64,000 nucleotides of DNA from Azorinus chamasolen. Taxonomy: Eukaryota > Mollusca > Bivalvia > Cardiida > Solecurtidae. The notes under the pieces are model-generated. The model searched no databases and was not told the DNA's origin. It saw only the letters and a list, made by a program, of their open reading frames with translations. Position 1 is the first letter of the stretch. Each line of letters opens with the position of its first letter. The DNA lies in contig OY755238.1 of assembly GCA_963576725.1 (NCBI GenBank), forward strand, positions 26,380,334-26,444,333. Direction: 5' to 3'. Below, one piece after another: positions 1-11,501 of the stretch. The position numbers and the translations under genes are program-made.

Positions 1-110
1 AAAGTGGTCAAGGTATAGGGTTTGGTGGAGAAATAAAGGAGCAACTGGTGACAATGCTTAAATGTACGCATCTAATATGGACCTCTGTCAAATATGATTA
101 CATGTAGTTA
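1..110. repeat. G repeat, partial
   Basis: Starts mid-element with GTATAGGGTTTGGTGGAGAA and continues through a stretch ending GGACCTCTGTC. The same order, reverse-complemented, occurs at 6830-6930. The element is cut by the window edge. Confidence 0.6.
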
Positions 111-824
111 AAAATGTAAATCTACTCTGCTCATATTTTCGACAAATTTGTGTACAAAAATACAACAAATTAGCTTCAGAATCGAAATCTGTATGATTTG
201 AAACTAACTTAGATATACAGCACATGGCAAGAAAAGAGTTGTTTACATCGAAAAGAGATAAGCTTTATTACCTAAGTATCCAACGGAAACACGTCCGCCA
301 TACACGGAATCTGTCGTAAAACGTACATGATATAAAGTACTCGTATTACACTGTAGACATTGTCTTTTCGCGTTTTTATTCTTTCGACTGACATACTTTA
401 GTTGGTTGTTATGCTCACCCAATTAGTATTCATAATATTGTTCCGACAGCGGAGATTGGCCGAACGTTCATTTCCGTTTTCCGTTGATCGACGAAGTTTT
501 CCGTCTCTTAAAACGTCGGCTATTTCCTAAGTATTTAGCAGTATCCAGGTACCGATAATATTTATCTGAATATATATTATCTGTTGGAAAAATATTGTTA
601 GCATTATTTTGATGACACGAAGATGTGCACAACTTTTGGGGTTGATTGTTTTATACGACCAGTGGAGAGACCATAACTTTAATTAAATGAGGGTTATCTG
701 TATATAATGTCACTGCAATATGTTTAGTAATAGCATACGCATAAAATTGTGTTTGTTGCATGTTCAGCGTAAACGTACACTTGAAATTATCAATCTATGT
801 TTGCGTCAGTCTGACATATTTTAA
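111..824. other. No recognised feature
   Basis: AT-rich DNA with stops in all frames. I see no gene, RNA or clear repeat here. Confidence 0.6.
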
Positions 825-1045
825 CCAGTTACCCCATAAATACGCGTCTGACGACTTTGCAAAGCATGTAGACACAGATCAGCTAGCCTCTGTATGGACC
901 GTCTGATCAGGATCTGCTATGTTTGCTTATGAATAATAAAGATATGATTTTACAGTTTCTGCCATAGCCAAAATGTCTTGTGTTCATTAGTCATTATAAA
1001 CAATCATCTTATTACATTTATGCTTAATATTCAAGATGTTATAAT
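825..1045. repeat. Degenerate pB-A MITE
   Basis: Decayed copy: GTAGACACAGATCAG ... CCGTCTGATCAGGATCTGCT, then the family's right arm TTTCTGCCATAGCCAAAATG and TTCATTAGTCATTATAA. The TTAA ends are not recognisable. Confidence 0.55.
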
Positions 1046-1520
1046 TTCTTGAATTAATATTCGTGGAATAAAGGTATCATACATCAACATGTACAAACGA
1101 GACTTGAACAATGTCGTTTGCCAGTCCTTTTTGGGCAAACCAATGTACGTTTGCTCTGTGTTACAAAGCTATATGCACCTACAACCCTTAACGCCATGCC
1201 TATTAATGTAAGAATTAATATGATAATATATAATGTGTGGATTTTAATAACCTTAATGTGTGTTATGACATATAAAGAAGTAAGTTTTGGCCCTGATAAA
1301 AATTAGTAGAATCTATATACAGAAACTGTACTGGTGGCTCATACAGAAAGCCGTCTGATCTGGGTCTGTTCTATTTGCAAATGTATTAAAAGGTGTATAT
1401 ATGGACTGAACAGTTACACATTCCAACTCTAGTATCCTACAACCAAAGCAACAAGCGAGGTTTTACGCTAGCGTAAAATGGCTGCGTAACATGTTTAAGC
1501 AGGGCAGAAGATTAATAGAA
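1046..1520. other. No gene; short pB-A core fragment
   Basis: Only 1330-1400 is recognisable: GCCGTCTGATCTGGGTCTGT...TTTGCAAATG, half of a pB-A core. The rest is unassigned. Confidence 0.5.
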
Positions 1521-1662
1521 TCAAGCATGGGTTTTGTTAAAGACGGGGGTTTCTATACCCGAGGTTGGTCTGTTCCAGTCGGAAACGAGCTTTAGCGAGT
1601 TTCCGATAGGAACAGACCAACCGAGGGTATAGAACCCCCGGCTTTAACAAAACCCATGCTTG
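1521..1662. repeat. GC-rich palindrome K
   Basis: Near-perfect inverted repeat. The left arm starts TCAAGCATGGGTTTTGTTAA and the right arm ends with its complement; inner arms carry GAGGTTGGTCTGTTCC. The tip is CGGAAACGAGCTTTAGCGAG. It resembles none of the TTAA or TA families and occurs once in the window. Confidence 0.85.
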
Positions 1663-2007
1663 ATTATTTTTCTCGCTGAAATACGCCCTAAAACCAAGAA
1701 AATTAACGAATTTGTGAAGTACTACTTTACATTGCGTAATACGACTTCCATATCTAATAGCAACAGACCGCAGTATAACTTTAGGCGTGACACCAAATTC
1801 TTGCATAAAACGTGCTGTTGTAGTCCCGCTAGACCATGTATTAACAAGGCTCACGCGCTGTTGTTGACCGGTTTTAATTATACCTATTACGGGCCTAAGG
1901 TAAACAATGGACGTGAATGCTACAGCGTTTTGGCCTAAGCTAGGTGAACGCCGGGGTGTGAGTATTTCCAGGAGCACCGACAATGAACTGTTTTTAGTGA
2001 TAGACAT
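1537..2007 (-). CDS. Hypothetical 156-codon frame
   Basis: Unrecognised frame. The N-terminal two thirds (to about 1690) is not repetitive here and contains SSGTTTARFMQEFGVTPKVI, which could be helix-turn-helix-like; the C-terminal third runs through palindrome K. There is no start context or neighbour support. It may be a fragment of an old transposon gene or chance. Confidence 0.15.
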   Translation of the reverse strand: MSITKNSSLSVLLEILTPRRSPSLGQNAVAFTSIVYLRPVIGIIKTGQQQRVSLVNTWSSGTTTARFMQEFGVTPKVILRSVAIRYGSRITQCKVVLHKFVNFLGFRAYFSEKNNQAWVLLKPGVLYPRLVCSYRKLAKARFRLEQTNLGYRNPRL

Positions 2008-2201
2008 ATTGAATGAAATTCCGTGTAAACGGTATTTGATACAATCATGAATTGACGTCGAAAAGAAAACAGTGGCCCAGAAACAGCATAAATCGCCGAA
2101 GTGTCAAAGAAGTGTATAGTTTTGCTGCCGTTGTTTTGCCTGTATTTTGAAGAATTAAATTGATGCAGGAGAGCAAAAAATTGGTTTTATGCAAGAATAG
2201 C

Positions 2202-2339
2202 GTTAATACACGTTTGTTTTCGGGCAATGACATCTGCAGTGTCCCTCGGGAATGTTGTTGCCCTCGCCCTTCGGGCTCGGGCCAACAACAGTCCCTCGGG
2301 ACACTGCAGATGTTATTGCCCGAAAAAACGTGTATTAAC
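2202..2339. repeat. Palindrome L
   Basis: Inverted repeat with arms GTTAATACACG...CGTGTATTAAC, an inner GGGCAATGACATCTGCAGTG and a tip GCCCTTCGGGC. The repeated TCCCTCGGGA makes minor sub-palindromes. Single copy in the window and unrelated to the named MITEs. Confidence 0.85.
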
Positions 2340-2849
2340 CCTCTTATGATGTAATTTGTTATGACAACCACAAACGTTACGTTTTGGCGTAAATATAAAT
2401 GACTGAGTGACTACAAAACAACGTCTTCGGTTAATTAAATAGGCTTTTAAAGTGTTTATATGATAAATAGAATTTAATATTCGTGCTAATTACTTATATT
2501 AATTTCAATTCATAAGGTTGTTGCCTATAGAACTGTTGGTATAATTCTGTAAGAAGTCCTTCCCTTGTATTGATTTTACCCAATCGCGCGTATGAATACA
2601 CTAGTCACGGGGTGTTCCAGATAAGGATTTCTAGTACGGCTATTTTTAGTAACTCAGCTTATCTAGCACGACTGAGAAGCGAGAAAAAACAGAGAGTATT
2701 ATTATTATTTGGTAATTTTGATTATGCAAGGACAGACAGAGTTTTGACCAAAGACGATCAACTGAGTTCTGAAATAAGCAACTGTTCCTCTAAACAGATA
2801 TGAGTTTTGCTCAAGCTGGTATTGCTTTGGTTTTTAGCATTTATAATAC
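2340..2849. other. No recognised feature
   Basis: Short open frames only, with no family resemblance and no repeat partner found in the window. Confidence 0.5.
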
Positions 2850-2945
2850 CTTTGCAGACAGCCTTGATCCAGACGAGACGCCGAGTAACTGGACACCTCA
2901 TCAGGGTCCAAACTGTTTTTCACTCTGACATTTGTTTGAAAAGGT
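2850..2945. repeat. pB-I core fragment
   Basis: GATCCAGACGAGACGCCGAG ... CCTCATCAGGGTCCAAACTG, the palindromic core of the pB-I family without its ends. Confidence 0.6.
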
Positions 2946-4387
2946 ATGGAAAAGGTATGGAAGAAAACTGTTTTTGCAGCAGACGATAATATTTGCAAAC
3001 ATTAATTGCTCAGAGTGCATAAGGTATTTGGAGAACATTATCTTGCACAGCAAAGACCTGCAAATGACCTGCATAATGTTAACAACACATAAAACATCAA
3101 ATAGTTCTTGGGCATTAGTGGCACAGTGAAAAATATTGCAGCTGCAGTTTTCTGGAGTGTAAATCTGGAGTGTAGCCTCGCAGTAAATCATGGTCATTTT
3201 GAATTTCCATCAAAGACTGGGCTGCTTTCGCAGCCCAATAAATTTGTTGCAGACAAGAAAAACAAATCCCAATCCTCCTTTGAAGTTATGCGTGTATGTT
3301 TAACTACAAACATGGTACACAATATCATTATGGTTCATGTGCTTTATGCATGCCGCCTTTAGTGCTCTTATCAGTTTTACGTTCAAACAGTCACGAACCT
3401 TGCTTGTCAATATACAGTTAGTTTTTCTTTTAATTCTGCAGCACGGTCAGGGTGTCATACAATTTGGGTCCTGAAAAAAAACTAAACTAGGAATATGTGT
3501 GAAACCCATCTGCTTACAAAAAGGTTTACAAAATTGACAGTGGAACGGTTAAAGGTTGCATATTGATTTTGAATCCTCCCGGAGTAGAAACGAGTGGAAA
3601 ATAGATGAGAATGGTATGTTTCTTGCGGTCCTTCAACTTGCAAAGACACTAGAGGGATCCGGCTAATGGTCAAGGTGCCGCTAAACTTACAGGAATATTT
3701 TAGAAAGGAATCAAAAGTAAACCAAACCCTGTAACACATGTAGCATCCGAAATCTCAGAGCATACAGGCCAAACTCTGTACAGTAATAAACGCTTTTTTA
3801 AAAACTAAAATAGATTATGCAACGAATGCCTTAAAACAATTACATTCGATGACGTGGATGTGTGTTCTGCAGTGTTTTGCATGTGCTTAGAGACAATGAC
3901 GTAATTCCCAAGTCTTTCAAAGTAGCAACTCAATTTGGTATAGACATTTCGTTTTTATGCAAAACAATTATCAATGTCTACGTTTCCATGTAAGTATACG
4001 ATTAAATATATTATTATACCACATATATGTGTGTCTATAGTTATGATTCCACATTTATAGAGGCTCATGACTATTGCTTTATAAATGACAATGTCTATAT
4101 CTCTATAATTGACACTGAGTTCAAACATACAACCATTGCAAACTGGAAACTGCCATCGTCATTTGTTTGATCTGACGATAATTTTAGTGACACTAAGCCT
4201 GACAATTATGAGAATATGCGATGCTTGCGGTTATACGAGTGGAAGCAATTGCCCTAAATTAGGACAATTTAGGACGAAATTCGGATGAAATTTCGTGATG
4301 CAATCTTTCGTACAACAAGTCCCAACAGAAGGTATCATACATCACCGAATATTGCATGTATATGTATACTTATGTTGTAGTCTATGT
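2946..4387. other. No recognised feature
   Basis: Includes 60-98-codon frames (2901-3197, 3108-3362, 3482-3739) without motifs. I read them as chance. No repeat partner noticed. Confidence 0.5.
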
Positions 4388-4599
4388 TTAACTCTTTCGC
4401 TGCCAAATTTTGTTGTCTGCAAACGTTTTCGTCTGCTACAATTTTAATTTGTTTTTATTTCTCTTCATCATTGTTTCAATAATAGTTATAATAACAAACA
4501 GTTGGGTCCTGATGAGACGCCAAGTTACTCGGGGTCTCATCTAGATCCAAAGGTTTGCATATGTAATCACATTGGCGATACTGGCAGCGAAAGAGTTAG
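4388..4599. mobile_element. pB-I MITE, complete
   Basis: Left end TTAACTCTTTCGCTGCCAA and right end TTGGCGATACTGGCAGCGAA...GAGTTAG form terminal inverted repeats; the core is GATGAGACGCCAAG with its complement. TTAA TSD (right copy TTAG) and the ends fit a piggyBac-type non-autonomous element. Confidence 0.75.
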
Positions 4600-4642
4600 G
4601 TATGCGTCACTGTCTATCTAAGCGAAGCGATGTCTGTACCCA

Positions 4643-4846
4643 CAGTAAAACCTCTCTATAACGGACACTAAATTACATTACATATTTTGTGTTAAAGGCA
4701 GGTGACTGCTTAAAGCAAGGTGACAGTAAAACAGAACGCTCCTATAGGAGCGTTCTTTTTTACCTTCACCTTGCTTTAAGCAACCACCTGTCCTAAATAC
4801 CAACAAATTAACATAATTTAGTGGCCGTTATAGAGAGGTTTTACTG
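4643..4846. mobile_element. pogo-C1 MITE
   Basis: Ends CAGTAAAACCTCTCTATAAC and the exact complement. Long internal stem GCTTAAAGCAAGGTGA with tip GCTCCTATAGGAGC. A small internal loss makes the tip stem slightly uneven. Confidence 0.85.
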
Positions 4847-6893
4847 TATATCAATGTATATTGATTTCCCCAATGAAATATCACCGGTTAACAGTATGTT
4901 TTGTCCGGTGAATGTTTATATATATGTGTATAGCAATAAACTAAAGGCGCAGCTGGTATATTATCTCTACCAATATTGTGCCACGAGTATTATGATTAAC
5001 GTTTATTTTATTCTGCATGTTGTTATGTCACTGCACACGAGCAAACATTAGTCGCTATAACCACATCTGCTTTTGGTAGATCGTTTATCATTTATTCATG
5101 AACTAGGCCGTATTTGTCCATTCATCTTGATGGGAATCAACAATTTCAAAGAGCCTGTCGCCAGAAGGAACAATTCAGAGACAGACGCAACATTACATGC
5201 TCTGATCGAAGTTAATTAGCATCGATTTTTCACTGAAGTATAGATATTATCTCCGTCAATATTGCGATACTGTGTGTGTGCCACACTATCATCATTACAA
5301 CTGCAACAAACGGACCGGATCGGGAAATTGGAAGCGCATTGAAAATCATGTAGACCAATACTAGCGGATATGTGCTGTATGTCACGTAAGGTATTAAAAG
5401 GCAACTCTACATGTGATTGTCAAAAGTGTGCGCATTTGCAAAGTAAAAAAGCAACCAGTATCTTAAAAAACTGTAAATCTAAGTTTAGAGTCTCTGAAGT
5501 CACAAATTACTTTGGGAAACTTTGAAAACAAATATTAATAATAAAAATATAGTTATACAGTTTCTGAGTTGGCAAAACAGACCATTTTCAATGACCAGTG
5601 CACACATTCAGTTAATGAATATTCATGAAGTCACGTATTCATAAGAGAAAGAGTTAGATATCTAATGAAACGGTCATAGAATACGCCAGACTGTACTGAT
5701 GTATACAATAGGAAAAGACATACTGTTTGGTACAGATCTACGGCATACCCAGTGCATGGGTGTCCTGGGTTAGAAAATTAAATGTAAACAAGACCTTTCA
5801 CATTTCTATGCCCTGCCCTTTATACCGATATCCAAAAACATTGCATGTTATGTCACACATGATTAAACAAATGACACAATACCAACATATCATTTACAGT
5901 TTTCCTTGCATTTCAGGTTCTAATAGATTGTATATGTTCATTGCCTAATGTTATATCTGGCTGGTGACCATAATGTGAACTCATTGCTGTACTTTCTTGT
6001 CGTGGTGCTGTTCGGGCGGCTGTGTGTTTTGTATGTGGTGTTTCTTGCATGATTGATACATGTAGTTTCAGCATATTTCACTGAGGCTGTTTCCTTGCCA
6101 AACATAAACTTTTATTTAAGCCCTCGTTACAGCAGTCTTGCAATTTATCAGTTTACTCCGATTTGATCAGTGGTCAACATTTGTGTCTGGTATGTTCTAA
6201 CAAGTAATACATTAGACAATACAGATCTACGGCATTCCAATTGTTAGTCAATTAGCTTACGAAGGGTTTCACAAGACATTGAAAAAAATGATTAGGTGGT
6301 GTTGTTTTAACACCAAAAATCCGAACAACTTTTGAATGAATGCATGATTTTGCTGTTATTTGCAGTTAAGTAACCAGTTAAAAAATCTTGGATTTAGTTA
6401 ATTTGAATTGGTAAGTGTTCGTTGACCATTGAAACTTCTCAAAGAAAAGTTCTTCTCTCCGATAGCAACATTTCGTTAAGTGTGCTTTATTACACGTCTG
6501 GCAGATTTGCAAAAACTTGTGAAATTACTAGAATGATAATGTCTTTCCGACAGACCGTATGCATATGTCAAAGTAGGGATGAGTTTCAAACCGGGGGATA
6601 AACTGGTTGCTCATCTGCCAGTACCTGTAGAGCCATTGTAAGTTAGTAATTTTGTGTCCATGTACTGTTAAGACTTGTATCATAGATACCACTGGGAGGC
6701 AAACGCTAAAGCAAATGTACCATTTAAATAAGAGAGTACAATATACTGACAGAGAACATATTGCATTGACAGAGACAGCCATGTTGTAAAACTGTTAATG
6801 TAGTGGATGTTGTGCCACACGAAAATATTATTACTGAATACAGAGGTCCAGATAAGATGAGTAAATTTAAACATTTTCAAGAATAGCTCCTTT
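4847..6893. other. Mostly unassigned; two repeat fragments
   Basis: 5540-5655 resembles the right arm of pB-A, ending GAGAAAGAGTTAGA. 5988-6055 (+) matches the last ~70 nt of the J retroposon (GTTCGGGCGGCTGTGTG, GTATGTGGTGTTTCTTGCAT), a 5'-truncated copy. Nothing else is recognised. Confidence 0.5.
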
Positions 6894-6989
6894 ATTTCTC
6901 CACCAAACCCTATACTGTGACCACTCTTTAGAATCGTCTCTTCAAGATGATTCTAAAGAGTGGTCACAGTGTAGGGTGTGGTGGAGAAA
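6894..6989. repeat. G palindrome
   Basis: TTTCTCCACCAAACCCTATA ... GGTGTGGTGGAGAAA, arms about 40 bp with loop GTCTCTTCAA. Related copies start the window and occur at 50262-50345 and 54530-54690. Confidence 0.85.
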
Positions 6990-8095
6990 TGACGATATTA
7001 GTACTTTGGTAAGCACCTTTACTGTAGCTCTGTGAATTTAGTGGTTCCTTTGTTAAATCTAGGCATGATCCAATCAAACCTAAGTATTTTGAGATGTAAA
7101 AATCTCTAACAACATCTTGCACACTAGAAACCCATCGAAAGAGATAAATACAAACAATTACTTTATGAATATGAAAAAAAATAGTTCAAGGCATTCTAAC
7201 CAACATCCAGAACATATACAATTTATCACAATGCCGATGTAGAAGACTCCGAACCTGTGCAACATGATCCTTACCATTTAATGCTACCAAACAACAAACA
7301 TAGCTTAAAGAAGAATTACAATATATTTATGACAGTACTTTCATAGAGTCCAGTCGCCAATATGAATGGGCGTACCATAGTAAAAACAAGGCTGTGACAA
7401 TATCCAACTCTTATCCTAATCCAGGAATTGACGGCTGTACTGAGGGAGCCCTTTGACCAGAGCCTGCACGGTGTATCATAAAAAACGTTTCTTCAGTGAT
7501 GAATTAGGATATATTTGTATTGTTGAATACTTATTCAGAAAGAGGGGTCCAATCTTACTTATTCGGGACGTTAAGGGTTAAAGTTAGTAGATATATCTTG
7601 CACTGCAATTTACATATTTATCACTTAAACATGGTTTATTAGTATTATGACATATAGTTTTGCAGGTTCGCCCATTCAAAACGTTTAGTCAAGTAGAAAA
7701 GGGGAGAAGTTAAAAATCAGCAGTAAAACAGGTAGTGCCTCAGTGTGTAACCTGAATGCATTGCAGATTTTACTGGTATTTATTGCAGATTTATTGGCAT
7801 TTATTGCGGCCCATATTACAGAGTTGTTTACTCCTACTTGGTTTAAATTTGTTCAGGTTGACTGATTCTGGACTTTGGAATAGTTGCTATAGATTTATTT
7901 GGAAATGATTTATTTGGAAGTGATTGAAGAAGGGAATAGAGTCCAGTCTGTATAAAAGTCTTAAATATGTTAGTGGATTATGCATGGCAAACAGTACAAA
8001 CCCTGATCAGAAGGCTTCTCCAGAAGACCCCTGATCTTGGTCTACACTATTTGCAAATCACAGTACAATCGTTTCTCGCATTCAAAAAATTAAAG
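6990..8095. other. No gene; one pB-A core
   Basis: 7985-8065 is a palindromic core (CAAACCCTGATCAGAAGGCT...CCTGATCTTGGTCTACACTA). The remainder shows nothing I can assign. Confidence 0.5.
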
Positions 8096-8355
8096 CAAAA
8101 CCGTAGTCGCTGGTATTAAAGCATAACCTTAGCCGCTGGTAATAAAACATAACCTTAGTTGCTGGTAATAAAACATAACCTTAGTCGCTGGTAATAAAAC
8201 ATAAACTTAGTCGCTGGTATTAAAGCATACTTAACCTTAGTCACTGGTATTAAAGTATAACCTTAGTCGCTGGTATTAAAGCATAACCGTAGTCGCTGGT
8301 AATAAAGCATAACATTAGTCGCTGGTAATAAAACATAACCTTGGTCGCTGGTATT
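8096..8355. repeat. Tandem array, ~27-bp unit
   Basis: About nine or ten copies of a unit like CGCTGGTAATAAAACATAAC plus CTTAGT. Units alternate between GGTAATAAAACA and GGTATTAAAGCA versions, so variants are interspersed. Confidence 0.85.
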
Positions 8356-8444
8356 AACCAGCCATTATAATTCTTGTAAGAATGAACGATTTCATGAATA
8401 TCAATTAGATCAGTTTCATAATGGCAAAAAGTTTTGGGACATGA

Positions 8445-8526
8445 CATATACTATAGAATCATATCTACTGCAGGAGCGGTCTGATCTGGGTTTACCCTGT
8501 TTGCAAAGGCGTAGAAGGGTTAATAA
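8445..8526. repeat. pB-A right half
   Basis: CAGGAGCGGTCTGATCTGGG, CCCTGTTTGCAAAGGCGTAG, then AAGGGTTAA. Only the right half of the element is present. Confidence 0.65.
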
Positions 8527-8681
8527 ACAATATGTGCGTAAATTTAGTTTTCTAAAACTCTATGTTTCTAATTAGATTATTTCCCTTTAGTCGACAGTTA
8601 GTATCTAAATTTCTGATAAACTGTGCTTGGATTAACACTTTATTTCAAGTGTTTGCTCTCTTACCATGATAAGGGCGATCA

Positions 8682-8835
8682 GGGTCCATGCTTATAAAAC
8701 TTTTAGTTGAGTCTGAGTTGAGTCTGAGTTCGTTCTCAAGTTTTTGATTGGTCAGATTTGAGCCTTTGGCTCAAATCTGACCAATCAAAAGCTTGAGAAC
8801 TCAAATCTGACCAATCAAAAGCTTGAGAACCCTGG
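8682..8835. mobile_element. D1 inverted-repeat element with internal duplication
   Basis: Starts GGGTCCATGCTTATAAAAC; the stem CAAGTTTTTGATTGGTCAGA pairs with CTGACCAATCAAAAGCTTGA. The segment AACTCAAATCTGACCAATCA is present twice on the right, so the right arm is duplicated and the terminal GCATGGACCC is lost. Confidence 0.75.
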
Positions 8836-8903
8836 GTGCAATTTGGAAACAGTTTCGATTCTAGTTGCGTGTCAACACGTCCGTCAATAGCTTTTCAAAA
8901 ATC

Positions 8904-9319
8904 TTAACCCATTTTTCATATTGACGCCTTTTGATGACATTGTGATAAATAGAGCATTTACGCCATAGGAATAAATGTTCTTTTTATGTTTCAAAACTAC
9001 ACACTTATAAATATTTCCTTTAGTCTAGTAAAAGCTCCTTTTCAGAAGATTTATGAAAAGAAGTAGGGTCTAAATAGCCTATAGGGGAATGGGTCAACAA
9101 CTAGCATATGAGAGAATTGGTCTAACAATAGCATATGAGGGAATGGGTCTAACAATAGCATATGAGGGAATGGGTCTACATGTAACAATAGCATATGAGG
9201 GAATGGGTCTAACAATAGCATATGAGGGAATGGGTCTAACAATAGCATATGAGGGAATTGGTCTAACAATAGCATATGAGGGAATTGGTCTAACAATAGC
9301 ATATGAGGGAATGGGTTAA
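8904..9319. mobile_element. pB-B MITE with amplified right end
   Basis: Begins TTAACCCATTTTTCATATTG, passes the core GTGATAAATAGAGCATTTAC, and reaches GGGAATGGGT. Instead of closing there it runs into a 27-bp array before the final GGGTTAA at 9313-9319. Both TTAA copies flank the whole, so the array lies inside the element. Confidence 0.75.
9084..9318. repeat. 27-bp array made of the pB-B terminus
   Basis: About nine tandem copies of AATAGCATATGAGGGAATGG followed by GTCTAAC, identical to the normal pB-B right end. One unit carries an extra ACATGT insert. The peptide repeats readable on both strands are by-products. Confidence 0.9.
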
Positions 9320-9353
9320 CGAATAGGAAGTAAAAAGTAAATTGCAGCGGAGT

Positions 9354-9580
9354 TTAACCCATTCCCTCATAAGCTATTTTAGATCCTACCTATTTGAATA
9401 CATCTACCGAAAATGAGCATTAACTTAAGGAAAGGAAATGTTTAGAATTGTGTAGTGTTGAAACCATTGTGATAAGTAGAGCATTTGGTTCTATGGAGCA
9501 AATGCTCTATTTATCACGATGTTTTCATCAAGTGATTTTTACAGAGGCGTTTAAATGAGTCAGTATGAGGAATGGGTTAA
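9354..9580. mobile_element. pB-B MITE, complete
   Basis: TTAACCCATTCCCTCATAAG ... GAGGAATGGGTTAA with TTAA at both ends. The core is AATAGAGCATTTGGTTC and complement. It sits 34 bp from the previous copy. Confidence 0.85.
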
Positions 9581-10425
9581 ACAGACATTTCTTTCAGCAG
9601 GATAGGCCAAGGGGTATATATATTAAAAGCACGTGGCACCATTCATTTTAGCAGTGAGTCTGCATGTAGCAGCTTTATCTGTTAGCCTTATCTTGTCATT
9701 GACCAGCGCTCACAACAGCCTGAGTCCAGTAGTTATTTCAAAAGCTTAAGCAAATCGAAAGTAATTATTAGGGATGTCAACGAATAGGGAATTTGGTATT
9801 CGAATATTCGATAGGATTACTATTCGAATATTCGAATATTCGTTTACCTGTGACTGTCATGGTGACTGAGATTTTTTAATCATGTATAATTGAATCTACG
9901 TCGGAGCTGGAATATAGGCGTCTAATTTTTCGAAAGTTTTCTAATGTACGTTTTACCATGTTACTAGATGTCTATGTAAGTAAATTCTTATATTGATTCT
10001 GATTTGCATATGTTTGCCATCGCTGCCCCCTTATGAATGTTGTGAATTATATAAAATATGAAATGACCGAGCTCAGAGTTTAAGCAGATATAAATGCAGC
10101 ATGATAAAAAAGTCTGAATAACTAATTTTAATTAGATATTTAATCCATATCTATTATTCGTATATTTCGAGCTAGAGACATTGTCTGTGAAGGTCGTCTC
10201 ATAATGGTTATTCTTGGTTTTCCCTATAGGGGTAGAAGTAATATAGGATACAACTCTGGCGACATGAATATGTTTTCGTTAAGCTTTATCTGGGTTAGCC
10301 TGGCTCAAGGCAAAGGCATGCGCCTGGCATTAGGAGAAGCATTGGTTTAAAGTTGCCAGAAGGTAAACAGGACACAGACTAGGAACTCACTAATGTCACA
10401 TCTGATTTATAGTTTGTATTAACTA
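9581..10425. other. No gene; small TTCGAATA palindrome
   Basis: 9778-9845 contains overlapping TATTCGAATATTCG palindromes, probably the tip of another inverted-repeat element. The rest is unassigned. Confidence 0.5.
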
Positions 10426-10627
10426 CAGTAGAACTCCTGTAAACCGGAATTTATGACAGAACAATTTAGACATTTTAGACAGGTGGCTGCTAAATGCAGG
10501 GTGAAAGTCATGCAGAACGCTAATTTGGAAGCTTTCTGCATGACTTCCAACCTGCATTAAGCTGCCACATGTCTGAAAGACCGGTTTTGATACTAATGTT
10601 GACGTCCAGGTTAGAGGAGTTGTACTG
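10426..10627. mobile_element. pogo-C2 MITE with TA TSD
   Basis: CAGTAGAACTCCTGTAAACC at the left, GTTAGAGGAGTTGTACTG at the right, each next to TA. Stem GCAGGGTGAAAGTCATGCAG; the tip is GCTAATTTGGAAGC, not the usual GCTCC form. Confidence 0.85.
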
Positions 10628-10767
10628 TAATCAAGTAGAACCTTGTCCCATAGAAAACATAAACATATCAAGCATAGAATGGACAAGACACCATATGTTG
10701 CAAATACACGTTTAAGTATTAGGCTTAAGTATCTTAAGCGGCCATTCATTTATTGAACACAATAATG

Positions 10768-11062
10768 ATACGCCTTTCTATGCCTCTGTAAAAGTCACCT
10801 GTTGAAACCATTGTGATAAATAGAGCATTTGCTCCTATAGGAGCAAATGCCTTATTTATCATAATGGTTTCAAATTACAAAGCTCTAAAACTTCCTTTTC
10901 TCTAGTTAATGCTCCTTTTCAGTAGATTTATTCAAAGAGGTTGGATCTAAAACATAAGCTCTTATAGAAGCTTTCTGCATGACTTTTGACTTGCATTTAG
11001 CTACCACTTGCCTTATAGATCCATAATTAGACCCCCTTTTGAGGTTAGACAGGTTCTACTGT
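10768..11062. mobile_element. Chimera of pB-B and the right half of a pogo-C MITE
   Basis: 10768-10952 is pB-B (core TTGCTCCTATAGGAGCAAAT) without its left TTAA. At about 10955 the sequence changes to the right half of a pogo-C4 element (GAAGCTTTCTGCATGACTTT ... GACAGGTTCTACTGTA). Confidence 0.65.
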
Positions 11063-11501
11063 ATTTCTTCTGAATAATGAGTCAAAATGAAACCAGATCG
11101 TTGACTTTTAATTTTAATCACCATTTTATACAGGCTTCTCAACCAAATGTTATCAGAATACTTTCAATAATTGTTATAAAATGCCCGCTAAAATGATGGA
11201 TTTAATGGTTGTGAAGGGAATGGTCAACAAACAAGAGTACCGCAAGCGGGTGTCAACACTCGTCTGTTGGTGCGAACAGCAAACACATATAAATGTTCAT
11301 AACGCATTAAATATGCATGATATAGTTATTTCATCAGGGTCTGCACTGTTTGTCATATTACACTTTTCTTTAGAAAACCCCTAAATATTCACCATAAGCA
11401 TGACCTGTTTAAATTTTGGAATAGTCAATTTGAAAATTCAGCGTTGTAAAAGCAAAACAGATGAAAATGGGGTTCCTGACCATTCTGAGGTCGGAGTTTA
11501 A
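11063..11501. repeat. Unassigned DNA with an H repeat
   Basis: 11325-11460 (TGTTTGTCATATTACACTTT, then GGAATAGTCAATTTGAAAA) recurs at 13800-13930 and, more diverged, 63219-63330. The 67-codon frame at 11181-11384 has no recognisable features. Confidence 0.55.

Noticed and set aside
4728..4756. Rho-independent terminators at GCTCCTATAGGAGC hairpins
   Set aside because: They are tips of MITE palindromes in a eukaryotic genome and lack a terminator T-tract in a gene context.
9051..9319. Repetitive proteins on both strands
   Set aside because: They are translations of the 27-bp array of a MITE end, open on both strands because the unit is a multiple of three without stops.
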